The notes: a model not told the origin generated them from the letters alone. A DNA stretch of 64,000 bases from CAYJBH01 sp964370825 (GCA_964370825.1 CAYJKY010000004.1:1-64000), one strand, 5' to 3'. Numbered from the stretch's first letter, positions 1-9,811 are shown. Made by a program: numbers and translations.

Positions 1-1747
1 CCTGTGCATCTGCACCGGCCGCACTGTATACCTGCTGCGATATCTCGGGCAGAACCTTTTGAAGCTCCTCGCTGGCAGCTGCCATTCCCTCTGCATTATC
101 TGCATCGAGTGCTGTTTTGAGCGCGTTTTTCTTCTCCTCTAACTGTGCCTTGTCGGCATCGTCAATCTTATCGCCCATATCTTTAACAAGCTTTTCTGCG
201 GCAAACACCATCTGGTCGGCAGCGTTTCTTGCATCTACTGCCTCACGCTTTTTCTTGTCCTCGGCGGCAAACTGCTCTGCCTCCTTAACAGCCTTCTCGA
301 TGTCGTCCTTGCTCATGTTGGTGGAGCTGGTTATGGTTATGCTCTGCTCCTTACTTGTGCCTAAATCCTTTGCCGAAACATGCACTATGCCGTTAGCGTC
401 GATATCAAAGGTAACCTCAATCTGCGGAACGCCACGTGGTGCAGCCGGTATTCCGTCAAGGTGGAACATGCCAAGCGACTTGTTATCTCTCGCCATCTCA
501 CGCTCGCCCTGTAGAACGTTAACCTCAACAGAAGGTTGATTGTCTGCGGCGGTGGAGAATACCTGACTCTTTTTAGTCGGGATAGTGGTGTTACGCTCGA
601 TGATCTTGGTGGTAACTCCGCCCATGGTCTCGATACCGAGTGAAAGCGGTGTTACGTCTAACAGCAACATACCCTTAACGTCGCCGCCTAAAACACCTGC
701 CTGAATTGCGGCACCCATTGCAACACACTCGTCCGGATTGATGCCCTTGAAAGCCTCTTTGCCCATAAAGCCTTTAACAGCGTCCTGAACAGCGGGTATA
801 CGTGTTGAACCACCCACAAGTAGAACCTTGTGTAGATCGCCCGGCTTTAGTCCTGCATCGGAAAGAGCTTGACGAAGCGGTTTCATTGTAGCCTCTACGA
901 GGTCGGCTGTAAGCTCGTTAAACTTTGCCCTTGTTAGGTTCATGTCAAGATGTTTCGGGCCGGAGGCATCCGCCGTAATAAAGGGTAGGTTTACCGCCGT
1001 TGAGGCAACGCCGGAAAGCTCGATTTTCGCCTTTTCTGCCGCCTCTTTAAGACGCTGTGCCGCCATCTTGTCATCACGAAGATCTATACCGTTTTCCTTT
1101 TTAAACTCCTCTGCAAGGTAGTCTATTACACGCTTATCAAAGTCGTCACCGCCCAAACGGTTGTTACCTGCCGTTGCAAGAACCTCCTGCACACCGTCGC
1201 CCATCTCGATAACCGAAACGTCGAAGGTACCGCCACCGAGGTCGTACACCATAATCTTTTGGTCGTTTTCCTTGTCGATTCCGTAGGCAAGCGCCGCCGC
1301 CGTGGGCTCGTTGATGATACGCTTAACGTCAAGACCGGCGATAACACCTGCATCCTTTGTTGCCTGACGCTGAGAGTCGTTAAAGTATGCCGGAACGGTA
1401 ATTACCGCCTCGGTAACCTTGTCGCCTAAATACGCCTCGGCATCCGCCTTAAGCTTTGATAAAATCATTGCGCTTATTTCCTGCGGTGTGTAGTCCTTGT
1501 TGTCCACACTTACCTTGTAATCGGTGCCCATCTCTCTTTTGATGGAGGATATTGTTTTTGTGGGGTTGGTGATTGCCTGACGTTTGGCAACCTGACCTAC
1601 CATACGCTCGCCTGTTGCGGAAAATGCAACCACCGAAGGGGTGGTTCTTGCTCCCTCTGCGTTGGCGATTACCACCGGCTCACCGCCCTCGATAACCGAC
1701 ACACAGCTATTTGTTGTGCCTAAATCTATACCTATAATCTTTGCCAT
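1..1747 (-). CDS. dnaK: Chaperone DnaK (Hsp70), C-terminus cut by window edge
   Basis: ATP-dependent Hsp70 chaperone of the cytoplasm that works with GrpE and DnaJ. The reading frame starts at the ATG complementary to 1745-1747 (MAKIIGIDLGTTNSCVSV, the Hsp70 phosphate-binding loop 1) and stays open to base 1, giving 582 visible residues of the usual 610-620. The visible end is therefore inside the C-terminal lid and only the acidic tail and stop are missing. A purine-rich AGGAGAG ribosome site lies about 9 nt upstream. It follows grpE by 125 bp on the same strand, the third gene of a class I heat-shock operon controlled by the CIRCE element in front of hrcA. dnaJ would be expected next, outside the window. 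Confidence 0.97.
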   Translation of the reverse strand, partial: MAKIIGIDLGTTNSCVSVIEGGEPVVIANAEGARTTPSVVAFSATGERMVGQVAKRQAITNPTKTISSIKREMGTDYKVSVDNKDYTPQEISAMILSKLKADAEAYLGDKVTEAVITVPAYFNDSQRQATKDAGVIAGLDVKRIINEPTAAALAYGIDKENDQKIMVYDLGGGTFDVSVIEMGDGVQEVLATAGNNRLGGDDFDKRVIDYLAEEFKKENGIDLRDDKMAAQRLKEAAEKAKIELSGVASTAVNLPFITADASGPKHLDMNLTRAKFNELTADLVEATMKPLRQALSDAGLKPGDLHKVLLVGGSTRIPAVQDAVKGFMGKEAFKGINPDECVAMGAAIQAGVLGGDVKGMLLLDVTPLSLGIETMGGVTTKIIERNTTIPTKKSQVFSTAADNQPSVEVNVLQGEREMARDNKSLGMFHLDGIPAAPRGVPQIEVTFDIDANGIVHVSAKDLGTSKEQSITITSSTNMSKDDIEKAVKEAEQFAAEDKKKREAVDARNAADQMVFAAEKLVKDMGDKIDDADKAQLEEKKNALKTALDADNAEGMAAASEELQKVLPEISQQVYSAAGADAQ

Positions 1748-1872
1748 AATCTCTGCTCTCCTTTTTCTCTTAGTTTAGAATAATTGTTGTTGATATCTGC
1801 AATTTGCAAAAGATCATTTTTAACTTTAAGTGTTTTTGCTATATATACCTAACCCGTTAATAGGGTAAGTAG

Positions 1873-2421
1873 CTATTCTGCAACGCTTACCGTGCTGTGG
1901 CGAATTACCTTGTCGCCAATTTTATATCCCGGTTGAAGAACCTTCATTATCCTGCCGGATTCTTCGCCCGGCTCCTGCATTACAGCTGCATGAAGTTCCG
2001 GGTCAAACATCTCGCCGAGTGCGTTAATCTCGGTTATTCCGAGTGCCTCAAAAGCATTTGCCGCCTTCTGCACTGTCATGGTTATGCCCTTTTTATACTC
2101 CTCGTCGGCGCAGGGTGAGTTTTCCGCCATGGAAAGGGTATCGAGTACCGGAAGAAGCTTTTCTACCGCATAGCTCAACCCGTTGGAAAACGCCGCCTCC
2201 TTCTCCTTGACCGACCTTTTACGGTAGTTGTCGTACTCAGCAAGGGAGCGAAGCAGCTGACCCTTAAGCTCGGTAAGTTCATCCGGCTGCCCTACCGTCT
2301 CCTCGGCTTGCCCAGCCTTCTCTTCTGCCTGTTCAAGATTATCGTTGGTTTCAACGTCGTTGTTCTCTACATCGTTGTTTGCAACGGTATTTTCTACATC
2401 CTGATTTTTCTTTTTTTTCAA
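1873..2421 (-). CDS. grpE: Nucleotide exchange factor GrpE
   Basis: GrpE dimer that releases ADP from DnaK. 182 residues, in the normal size range. The N-terminus (about residues 1-45) is a highly charged, low-complexity acidic stretch. It is followed by a long helix (LRSLAEYDNYRKRSVKEKEA) and the C-terminal beta-wing with a GYKIGDKVIRHSTVSVAE ending typical of GrpE. The start is a TTG at 2419-2421, preceded by GAGGTG about 7 nt upstream; no ATG fits. It sits 18 bp after hrcA and 125 bp before dnaK on the same strand, so it is expressed from the CIRCE-controlled promoter. Confidence 0.96.
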   Translation of the reverse strand: MKKKKNQDVENTVANNDVENNDVETNDNLEQAEEKAGQAEETVGQPDELTELKGQLLRSLAEYDNYRKRSVKEKEAAFSNGLSYAVEKLLPVLDTLSMAENSPCADEEYKKGITMTVQKAANAFEALGITEINALGEMFDPELHAAVMQEPGEESGRIMKVLQPGYKIGDKVIRHSTVSVAE

Positions 2422-2439
2422 GTTAACACCTCATATTAT

Positions 2440-3453
2440 TTAAGCCGTCAGTATTTCGCTTATCCTGTTTGCATAGTGCCTTATTATTGGCAATGCCTTT
2501 GAATAGGACATTCTCTCCGGACCCATAACACCGATATGTCCGGTGAGTCCTCCACCTACATGGTAGGTCTCGCAGATGACGGCAAGCCCGTCGGTTCCGC
2601 ACTCCATCCCCTCACACAGAAGTACACCGGAATTGTCCCTCGCCACCCTTAAAAGGCCATAAAAATTTTGCTGATCGCCCATCAGGGATAAAAGAGATTC
2701 AAGTCCTACACCATTTTTCGCAACATAGGGAAGATGCTGTAACCCCTCATAGTATATCCGAACTCGGGAGATATTTTCGATAATTCCTACCGCCCCGAGA
2801 ACAATGTCGCCAAAATCCTTACCATCATATCTTGAAAGCTGTAAAAGCTTTCTCACCATTGCCACATCGATATCCTGTCTGCTGATAAAACACAAATGTC
2901 GGTTAAGCAGAATATTTGCCTCCTCAAGTAGCTGCTCGGTAACCGGTTTTTGAAGCCTTACTGCACGGGTGTGTGGGCTCCCCTGTGCACCAACTGCAAC
3001 TATCAGAACCGAATGCTGTCCCACCTGTACTAATCTATATCCGGCAATTCTCATGTCGGAGCTTCGCGGAAGGGTGGAGAAGGAAGGGAGGTTCATTGCG
3101 CAGGACAACGACATTGCAACACCCTGCATAAATCTGTCGCTCTGTCGGTCAAGCGAGGAGAGCTGAAGGTCGATATCCTCTCTCGATGAGCTTGCGAGTG
3201 TTCCGGCTCCGTCCAACAGGTTTTCAAGATAGTACCGATATCCGTTGGCCGAGGGGATTCTTCCTGCCGAGGTATGCGGCTGTGCAAGATAACCAAGTCT
3301 GGTTAGTGCCGCCATCTCGGCACGTAGCGTTGCGGTGGAAACCGTAAGGTCGATATTCTCCCTAAGCAGTCCGCTACCCACAGGCTCGCCCATCCTTTCA
3401 TAGATGGATACTATGGTGTAGAGTATTCTTCTTTTACGTTCGTCCAACGACAT
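2440..3453 (-). CDS. hrcA: Heat-shock repressor HrcA
   Basis: Transcriptional repressor that binds CIRCE and is kept active by GroEL. 337 residues, family-typical length. The N-terminal winged helix (about residues 1-75) ends in the family signature GYLAQPHTSAGRIPSANGYR; the rest is the GAF-like and dimerisation part. The ATG at 3453 is preceded by GAGGTG with 5 nt spacing. It is the first gene of hrcA-grpE-dnaK and lies 23 bp downstream of a perfect CIRCE operator, so it represses itself and the operon. Confidence 0.97.
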   Translation of the reverse strand: MSLDERKRRILYTIVSIYERMGEPVGSGLLRENIDLTVSTATLRAEMAALTRLGYLAQPHTSAGRIPSANGYRYYLENLLDGAGTLASSSREDIDLQLSSLDRQSDRFMQGVAMSLSCAMNLPSFSTLPRSSDMRIAGYRLVQVGQHSVLIVAVGAQGSPHTRAVRLQKPVTEQLLEEANILLNRHLCFISRQDIDVAMVRKLLQLSRYDGKDFGDIVLGAVGIIENISRVRIYYEGLQHLPYVAKNGVGLESLLSLMGDQQNFYGLLRVARDNSGVLLCEGMECGTDGLAVICETYHVGGGLTGHIGVMGPERMSYSKALPIIRHYANRISEILTA

Positions 3454-3475
3454 CCGAACACCTCTTTTTTCGTTT

Positions 3476-3502
3476 TTAGCACTCTCACCAGTTGAGTGCT
3501 AA
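3476..3502 (-). promoter_or_regulatory. CIRCE operator (HrcA binding site)
   Basis: Perfect inverted repeat TTAGCACTC-N9-GAGTGCTAA, identical to the CIRCE consensus. It lies between the -10 box (3507-3512) and the hrcA start codon (3453), which is the normal position for HrcA repression of a class I heat-shock operon. Confidence 0.98.
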
Positions 3503-3506
3503 TTTC

Positions 3507-3534
3507 ATTATATTCATTTTCCGAGAAAAGTCAA
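3507..3534 (-). promoter_or_regulatory. Sigma-A promoter of hrcA-grpE-dnaK
   Basis: Reading the minus strand: -35 TTGACT (3529-3534), 16-nt spacer, -10 TATAAT (3507-3512), with the CIRCE element directly downstream. Near-consensus vegetative promoter; the position relative to CIRCE supports it. Confidence 0.9.
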
Positions 3535-3552
3535 CCCTTTTTCAAAAAATAA

Positions 3553-3581
3553 TTGCTAAAGGTTTAAAATTATGATATACT
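3553..3581 (+). promoter_or_regulatory. Extended -10 sigma-A promoter of pcrA
   Basis: -35 TTGCTA (3553-3558), 17-nt spacer, -10 TATACT (3576-3581) with an upstream TG (3573-3574) giving an extended -10. It lies 79 bp before the pcrA start and is divergent from the heat-shock promoter. Confidence 0.7.
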
Positions 3582-3659
3582 ACCCTTAACCCAAAATCCT
3601 GAAAAAGGTTCGAATTACGGGGCTACGGATAAACCAAATAAGAGTTACAAGAGGTATTT

Positions 3660-5861
3660 TTGAGAAAGCTTAATGACAAACAGACCGAGGCGGTAAACCA
3701 CACCGAGGGACCGCTTTTGATAATAGCAGGGGCGGGAAGCGGCAAGACCACCGTTCTGGTAGAGCGAATTGCGAACATAATCGAAAATAAGGGGGTGCGC
3801 TCCTACAAAATATTGGCAATCACCTTTACAAACAAGGCGGCAGGCGAGCTTAGGGCGAGATTGGAAGGACAGCTGGGTGTTCAGGGTGGCGATGTTTTTG
3901 CGGCAACCTTTCACTCCACCTGTTTGTTTTTGCTCAGAAAGTTCTCCTCATTAATAGGATATGACAAAAGTTTCACCATATACGACTCCGACGATCAGCT
4001 TCGTGTAATAAAAAATATATATAGACAGTATGACATAGACAACAACTTTCTACCCTACAAGAGTGTAATTAATGGGATCAGTGGATTTAAGGATAAACTC
4101 CTCTCTCCGAGGGATGTTGAGAATTCTGCCGATGCCTTGATAGTGAAGATTTACGACAGCTATCAAAAACAGCTACGTGCTGCATTTGCATTCGATTTCG
4201 ACGACCTTATATACTATACGGTAAAGCTTTTATCCGAACATGAGGAGGTTCGTGAGTACTGCCACAACCGCTTTGAGTATGTTTTGGTGGACGAGTATCA
4301 GGACACCAGCGTTGCCCAGTTTAAGCTGATATCACTGCTTACAGGCTCGCACAACAACCTGTGCGTGGTGGGGGACGATGACCAGAGCATCTACCGTTTT
4401 AGGGGCGCTACCATAGAAAATATTTTAAACTTTGAAAAGGTATACCCCGGTGCGGTGGTGATAAAGTTAGAGCAGAACTACCGAAGCAGTGCCAACATTC
4501 TTAACGCCGCAAACAGCGTTATCGAAAACAACACCTCGAGGAAGGGCAAGATGCTATATACCGAGGCGGGTGACGGCGAAAAACTTAACTTTTACAACGC
4601 CGATGACGAGTACGACGAGGCAAAACAGCTCGGAAGAACCATCTCAAAGCTACTAAACCACGGTGAGCGACTCTGCGAATGTGCGGTACTCTATCGCATG
4701 AGATACCAGTCGGCACCTATAGAAAACTACTGTGCGAGGAGCGGAATTCCCTATAAGGTCGTAGGTGGAATGAAGTTCTTTGACAGAAAGCCGGTAAAGG
4801 ACATACTGTCCTACCTTGCGGTAATATCAAATCCCGGCGATAACCTGCGGTTGATGAGGATACTTAATGTTCCGGCAAGAAGCATCGGTGCTACCACAGC
4901 AGACAGAATTTCCGACATTGCCGCCTCTCACGACATCAGCTGTTTAGAGGTTATAAGGAACGCTAAGCACTATCCGGTTCTGGCACGCCCACTGCCACAC
5001 CTTGAAAGATTTTATAACATGTATGACAGGCTTGCCGAGGCCGCCGAGACCATGACTCCCTCCGAGCTGTGTACCGCAGTTATCGAGCAAAGCGGGTATA
5101 AGGCAATGCTCGGTGCTGACAAGGAGCGTGGCGAGGACGACATGGAGCATCTCACCCAGCTGGTATCGCTTATATCGGAGTATGAGAAAAACCGTGAGGG
5201 CGAGGTAAGTATTGTCGGCTTTTTAGAGGAGGTCGCACTTTTTACCGACCTTGATAACTACGACGACTCTGCCGAGAGTCTCGTTATGATGACGGTTCAT
5301 GCCGCTAAAGGTCTCGAGTTTGACAATGTATTTTTGGTGGGACTTGAGGACGGAATTTTTCCCATGGAGGCGGCAAGACATAGTACCGACGAGATGGAGG
5401 AGGAACGCAGGCTCTGCTATGTTGCACTTACCAGGGCACGAAAAAGGCTGTACATATCCGCCGCATCGAGAAGGCTTATCTTTGGGCAGACTAAGTATAA
5501 TCGCCCTTCACACTTTGTTTCCGAGATTCCGCAGGAGTTGTTTACCGCACCGGTAAGCCCCACACCTCCACCGAGAAGTGATTACGCCGCTAATTATGAC
5601 GAAAGGACGGCTAACCGGCTGTTAGCTCGTCCGGGTGTAACATCTTCACCTGCCTCGGGATATAAGACGCAGCCCGCACCAAAACCGAAAAAGGAGATTG
5701 TCAGCTATGCTGTGGGCGATAGGGTGACACATGCGGTATTTGGAGAGGGCGTCGTGTTAAACAGCACACCACTTTCCGGCGATTGTATAGTGGAGATTAA
5801 CTTTGACAAGGTAGGCGTAAAAAAGACCATGGCAAACTACGCACCACTTGAAAAAATATAG
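3660..5861 (+). CDS. pcrA: UvrD/PcrA family ATP-dependent DNA helicase
   Basis: Superfamily 1A 3'-5' helicase for repair and replication restart. 733 residues, as for PcrA. Walker A AGAGSGKTT is near residues 23-31, motif II VDEYQDT near 210-216, motif III VVGDDDQSIYRFRGA near 236-250, motif V TVHAAKGLEFDNVFLVG and motif VI RRLCYVALTRAR in the second RecA-like domain. The last 50 residues (VGDRVTHAVFGEGVV onward) are the Tudor-like C-terminal domain that in PcrA contacts RNA polymerase. The start is TTG at 3660 with GAGG 5 nt upstream; no ATG matches the family N-terminus (RKLNDKQTEAV). First gene of a plus-strand run with tmk. Confidence 0.96.
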   Translation: MRKLNDKQTEAVNHTEGPLLIIAGAGSGKTTVLVERIANIIENKGVRSYKILAITFTNKAAGELRARLEGQLGVQGGDVFAATFHSTCLFLLRKFSSLIGYDKSFTIYDSDDQLRVIKNIYRQYDIDNNFLPYKSVINGISGFKDKLLSPRDVENSADALIVKIYDSYQKQLRAAFAFDFDDLIYYTVKLLSEHEEVREYCHNRFEYVLVDEYQDTSVAQFKLISLLTGSHNNLCVVGDDDQSIYRFRGATIENILNFEKVYPGAVVIKLEQNYRSSANILNAANSVIENNTSRKGKMLYTEAGDGEKLNFYNADDEYDEAKQLGRTISKLLNHGERLCECAVLYRMRYQSAPIENYCARSGIPYKVVGGMKFFDRKPVKDILSYLAVISNPGDNLRLMRILNVPARSIGATTADRISDIAASHDISCLEVIRNAKHYPVLARPLPHLERFYNMYDRLAEAAETMTPSELCTAVIEQSGYKAMLGADKERGEDDMEHLTQLVSLISEYEKNREGEVSIVGFLEEVALFTDLDNYDDSAESLVMMTVHAAKGLEFDNVFLVGLEDGIFPMEAARHSTDEMEEERRLCYVALTRARKRLYISAASRRLIFGQTKYNRPSHFVSEIPQELFTAPVSPTPPPRSDYAANYDERTANRLLARPGVTSSPASGYKTQPAPKPKKEIVSYAVGDRVTHAVFGEGVVLNSTPLSGDCIVEINFDKVGVKKTMANYAPLEKI

Positions 5862-5897
5862 GGTGAACGGTTTTCTACAGCCGTTAGAAGGAATGAG

Positions 5898-6557
5898 ATG
5901 GGTAAATTAATAGTTATTGACGGGCTGGACGGAAGTGGCAAGGCAACCCAGACCGAGCTTTTGTACAGAGCACTGAAAGGTCGTGGCGAGAGGGTTATGA
6001 CGGTATCCTTTCCGGACTATGAGAGTATGTCGTCGGGTCCTGTGAGAATGTATCTCTCGGGTGAGCTTTCGAAAAATTCTTCCGACATCAATGCCTATGC
6101 ATCCTCCAGTTTTTTTGCGGTGGATCGCTACTGCCGATACATGACTGAACTTAAAAGCTTTTATGATGCGGGTGGAATTATCATCGCCGATCGCTACACC
6201 ACCGCCAATGCAATACACCAGTGCAGTAAGCTTCCTCGTGAAGAATGGCAAAATTTTATTGACTGGCTGTTCGATTTTGAGTATAATAAGCTTGGATTGC
6301 CTCGACCGGATGGTGTAGTGTTTCTTTCGGTTTCGCCGGAAATTTCCTCGGAACTTATGGATAAACGCTATGCCGATGGGGGTGACCGAGATATACACGA
6401 GAAGGACATTGCGCACCAATACGCCGCCGCAGATGCCGCTGATTTCCTTACAGACAAGCTTGGTTGGCACAAGGTGGATTGTTGGTCGGACGGTGCAATG
6501 AGAGAGCGTGAGGATATTGCAAAGGAACTGCTTGAATATTTCTGCGGTATAATCTGA
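5898..6557 (+). CDS. tmk: Thymidylate kinase
   Basis: Phosphorylates dTMP to dTDP in the cytoplasm. 219 residues. P-loop GLDGSGKATQ at residues 9-18, with Ala where most P-loop kinases have Thr/Ser after the lysine, though Thr follows. The DRY motif occurs as IADRYTTANAIHQ, and the LID region is basic and acidic (MDKRYADGGDRDIHEKD). The pattern resembles a divergent clostridial dTMP kinase rather than the classical YaaO-neighbour form. It lies 36 bp after pcrA and is followed after 20 bp by a GNAT-like gene, so probably one transcript. Confidence 0.9.
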   Translation: MGKLIVIDGLDGSGKATQTELLYRALKGRGERVMTVSFPDYESMSSGPVRMYLSGELSKNSSDINAYASSSFFAVDRYCRYMTELKSFYDAGGIIIADRYTTANAIHQCSKLPREEWQNFIDWLFDFEYNKLGLPRPDGVVFLSVSPEISSELMDKRYADGGDRDIHEKDIAHQYAAADAADFLTDKLGWHKVDCWSDGAMREREDIAKELLEYFCGII

Positions 6558-6577
6558 ACGAAAGGAAGCCTACACAG

Positions 6578-7429
6578 ATGATTTTCCGAACGGCAAGGCC
6601 GGAGGAGCAACAACAACTTATGCAGTTTTTCCAGCTGTCCGCAGGACGGTTTGGCAACATTGAGAAGGTTTTTAACACCGTTTCGACGCCTAACAACACC
6701 TTAGTTTGCGAACATCGGGATAAAATTGTGGCAATGCTTTGGATGTTTCCGGTTTCGGCATCGGGAGGCTCGGGGTATTTTATGCAACCGATTTTGTTCT
6801 CCCACGGTGCGTGGTCGGATAGTCCTACGGTGGATGAAATTGCGACAGAGCTAATCGAATATGCAATCTATGTGCTGTCTGCAAGGGGTGCTGATTTTAT
6901 CGCAACAACCACACCTCAGACAGGAGCTCCGGCAGAATATTGGTTGAAAAAAACCGGGTTTTCGGTGTGCACCACACTTCTTCGTTGTGAGTTTACCGCA
7001 CAGAGACTTTCGGTTCCGAAGGTTGAGTTTGCACCGCTGGAGCCACGATTGATAACCTCGCTTCGTGCCGGATATATCCGTGGTGATTATCTTACATTTT
7101 CTAAAAATGTATATGAAGCCTTTTGTGGCTACTGGCAACACAAAAATGCCGTTGTTGCGATTATGCAAAACGGATACGGCATATTTCACGGCACCGAAAA
7201 CGGCATTGTGTTTCGAGAACTTTTTGCCGAAAATGTTCAGTCTGCCGTTGCGCTTATCTCGCTTGTCGGAAGGATGCAAGGCTGTGGTAACGTTGCGGTT
7301 TACACCTCGCAAAACACTCCGCTCTTTAAAGATGACCTGATGTCCAGTCCATACCCGTACGGCTCGATATGTCCTCTGCACAAGGGATTTGAGATAAAAG
7401 ATTTATACATGAACATGATGTTCGACTAA
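6578..7429 (+). CDS. GNAT-fold acetyltransferase-like protein
   Basis: 283 residues. The N-terminal part (MIFRTARPEEQQQLMQFFQ, then LVCEHRDKIVAMLWMFPV and a segment on two strands and helices ending EYWLKKTGFSVC) has the layout of a GNAT domain, where 'W/YxxxGF' near residue 130 marks the end of the acetyl-CoA fold. The rest (residues 145-283) may be a second, degenerate GNAT-like half. No substrate can be named. It lies between tmk (20 bp) and mltG (26 bp) on the same strand. Fold assignment is an inference from pattern only. Confidence 0.55.
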   Translation: MIFRTARPEEQQQLMQFFQLSAGRFGNIEKVFNTVSTPNNTLVCEHRDKIVAMLWMFPVSASGGSGYFMQPILFSHGAWSDSPTVDEIATELIEYAIYVLSARGADFIATTTPQTGAPAEYWLKKTGFSVCTTLLRCEFTAQRLSVPKVEFAPLEPRLITSLRAGYIRGDYLTFSKNVYEAFCGYWQHKNAVVAIMQNGYGIFHGTENGIVFRELFAENVQSAVALISLVGRMQGCGNVAVYTSQNTPLFKDDLMSSPYPYGSICPLHKGFEIKDLYMNMMFD

Positions 7430-7455
7430 CAATTATACAAGGAAGGAAATTTTAA

Positions 7456-8601
7456 ATGACCACAGGTAAAAAAATCGGATGCGGCTGTTTTATAGTGTTT
7501 TTAATCATAGTCGCAATATTAATAGGTGGCGGGGTGTATGCATATTTCACCCTAACCGAAGACATGGAAGGAGCGGAAACTCTCGGTGAGGAGGTTACCT
7601 TAACCATCGAGCAGGGAACATCACCTGCCGCTATCTCGGACATGCTACAGGAGCAGGGGATTATCGAATACGGCATAGTATTTGAGCAGTATATAAGAAT
7701 TACCGGAGACGACCGCACACTGCAGTACGGCAACTTCACACTGAACAAGGGTATGCCATACTCCGACATCGTGGCGATTTTACAGACTCCAAATACCGAC
7801 CGTGAACAGGTATCGGTAACCTTCCCCGAGGGCATATCCTCCCTTCGCTTTGCCCAGATAATGGAAGAGGCGGGACTTTGTACCGAGGAGGAGTTTTTAG
7901 AGGTCGCAAATAACGGCGATTTTAGTCAGTTCGACTTTTGGAATCAGATACCGGACGAACCACTTAAATTTATGAAGTCGGAAGGATATTTATATCCCGA
8001 GACCTACTTCTTTTTCCCGGATAGTACCGTGTATGAGATGGTGGAAAAAATTTATGCCCAGTTCGACCTTATCTTTACCGACGAGATGGGGGCGAGAGCC
8101 GCCGAACTCGGCATGACGGTAGACGAGCTGTTGACACTCGCCTCGATAGTGCAAAGGGAGGCAGGACCTGTGGAACAACAGGCTAACGTTGCGGCTGTTT
8201 TGCATAACCGACTTGCGCCGGATTCACCGATAACAAGGCTTGAATGTAACGTGAGCGGATATGTTAACCGAGCAGGAGACAACAACTATCTTTACGACAC
8301 TGTAGCCTACTACCTCGGAAACGGTGACAGCGATGCAGGCTGGGAGCTGTTCCAACCCGGTAGGGAGTACGAGGCGATGTATAACGCCTACAACACCTAC
8401 CATGTGGAAGGGCTGCCGGTAGCACCCATCTGCAACCCGGGAATAGATGCTATAAACAATACCCTGTATCCAACCGAGGACAGCCCCTACTACTTCTTTG
8501 TTACCGACCTTGCCGGAACCTACTACTACGGCGTTACCGCCAATGAACATGCGGCAAATATAGCCGCCGCAGGTGTTGTAAATGCATCCATCGACGAATA
8601 A
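7456..8601 (+). CDS. mltG: Endolytic murein transglycosylase MltG (YceG-like)
   Basis: Membrane-anchored lytic transglycosylase that cuts nascent glycan strands and sets their length. 381 residues: short cytoplasmic tail, one transmembrane helix (about residues 11-31), a LysM-like region (VTLTIEQGTSPAAISDMLQ), then the YceG catalytic domain with LASIVQREAGP (conserved catalytic Glu) and HNRL followed by the C-terminal YNTYHVEGLPVAPICNPG signature, here with VAP instead of the common PGP. The RBS AAGGAAA precedes ATG 7456. The end overlaps the U32 gene by 20 bp, implying coupled translation. Confidence 0.93.
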   Translation: MTTGKKIGCGCFIVFLIIVAILIGGGVYAYFTLTEDMEGAETLGEEVTLTIEQGTSPAAISDMLQEQGIIEYGIVFEQYIRITGDDRTLQYGNFTLNKGMPYSDIVAILQTPNTDREQVSVTFPEGISSLRFAQIMEEAGLCTEEEFLEVANNGDFSQFDFWNQIPDEPLKFMKSEGYLYPETYFFFPDSTVYEMVEKIYAQFDLIFTDEMGARAAELGMTVDELLTLASIVQREAGPVEQQANVAAVLHNRLAPDSPITRLECNVSGYVNRAGDNNYLYDTVAYYLGNGDSDAGWELFQPGREYEAMYNAYNTYHVEGLPVAPICNPGIDAINNTLYPTEDSPYYFFVTDLAGTYYYGVTANEHAANIAAAGVVNASIDE

Positions 8602-9811
8602 TCTACCCGAGGTGCTTGCGCCTGCCGCCGATATCACCTGTCTTGAGTTTGCTCTCTGCTATGGAGCGGATGCCGTCTATCTCGGCGGTAACAGCTTCGG
8701 CATGAGGAGGGGACGTGCAAACTTCAACTCTGAACAGCTGATCAAAGCGGTAGATATGGCACATTTACAGGGCAAAAAAATATACTATACACTAAATACA
8801 ACACCGATGCCGGAGGAGGTTGACGACCTACCCTCGGCAATCATAGAGGCTGCGAATGCCGGTGTGGATGCCTTTATTGTGGCAGATCTCGGTGTAACCA
8901 TGCTGTGTAGAAAACTCGCGCCGCAGGTTGAAATTCACCTCTCGACACAGGTGGGTATTACAAACGAATATGCCGTTGAGGCGGCGGCGGAACTCGGTGC
9001 GACACGGGTGGTGCTCGCAAGGGAACTCAGCCTCGAGCAGATAGCAAGGATAAGAGAAAAATCACCGAGGGAAATTCAGCTGGAGGCTTTTGTTCACGGT
9101 GCAATGTGTATGTCCTTTTCGGGGCGGTGCCTTCTGTCCTCCTATCTCGGTGGCAGGGATGCAAACAGGGGTGCATGTTATCAGCCCTGTCGACACAGCT
9201 ACAGGCTGGTAAACGACGAGGGGGTGGAGCTTCCCATAGCCGAAGAAGAGGGCGGAAGCTATATACTTAACGCCGAGGACCTATGTATGGCACCCTATCT
9301 CGACCGACTTGCAAATGCCGGGATAGACAGCTTTAAGATAGAGGGTCGGAGTAAATCCTTCTACTATGTTGCGAGTACAACCTCCTGTTACCGCAGGGCT
9401 ACCGACAAAATTCGCACAGCTCCCTACGACTGTGGCGAGGATGTTAAAGCTGAGCTTATGCGCACCAGCCACCGTCCCTACGGTACAGGGTTTTATCTTG
9501 GGGTTGAGGGTGCAAAACAGGCTATCGAAACCGGTGGGTACATCAAGGGCGGCGAACCGCTTGCCGTGGTGGAGAAGGTGGAAAACGGCAGAATTTATTG
9601 TGTACAGCGTGGAAAATTCACCGAGGGTGAAAAACTTAACATGTTGACCCCAAGCGGTGAGAGTGTAGACATAACACCGTTAGAGCTTGCCGATGAGGAC
9701 GGAAACATGATAAACGCCACCCCGCACGCCATGCAAAAATTTAGCCTTGGCGCAGAGATGGCGATTAATAGCTCGGTGGTAAAAAATTCAATCCTAAGGA
9801 GGATTACATAA
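8582..9811 (+). CDS. U32 family peptidase / tRNA or rRNA hydroxylation-type protein
   Basis: 409 residues. The U32 signature is complete: EAFVHGAMCMSFSGRCLLS followed by GACYQPCRHSYRL, giving the cysteines that in RlhA/TrhP-type proteins hold an Fe-S cluster. U32 members without proven protease activity (TrhP/YegQ, RlhA) are needed for prephenate-dependent hydroxylation of tRNA U34 or 23S rRNA C2501; the short C-terminal beta-barrel (residues 330-409) fits this group. It starts inside mltG (20-bp overlap), a common Firmicutes arrangement, and converges with the HAD gene with an 8-bp 3' overlap. Confidence 0.88.
   Translation: MHPSTNNLPEVLAPAADITCLEFALCYGADAVYLGGNSFGMRRGRANFNSEQLIKAVDMAHLQGKKIYYTLNTTPMPEEVDDLPSAIIEAANAGVDAFIVADLGVTMLCRKLAPQVEIHLSTQVGITNEYAVEAAAELGATRVVLARELSLEQIARIREKSPREIQLEAFVHGAMCMSFSGRCLLSSYLGGRDANRGACYQPCRHSYRLVNDEGVELPIAEEEGGSYILNAEDLCMAPYLDRLANAGIDSFKIEGRSKSFYYVASTTSCYRRATDKIRTAPYDCGEDVKAELMRTSHRPYGTGFYLGVEGAKQAIETGGYIKGGEPLAVVEKVENGRIYCVQRGKFTEGEKLNMLTPSGESVDITPLELADEDGNMINATPHAMQKFSLGAEMAINSSVVKNSILRRIT

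Noticed and set aside
117..539. Open frames opposite to dnaK, grpE, hrcA and other genes
   Set aside because: They are shadows in the codon-biased opposite strand; ribosome sites and protein patterns are missing.
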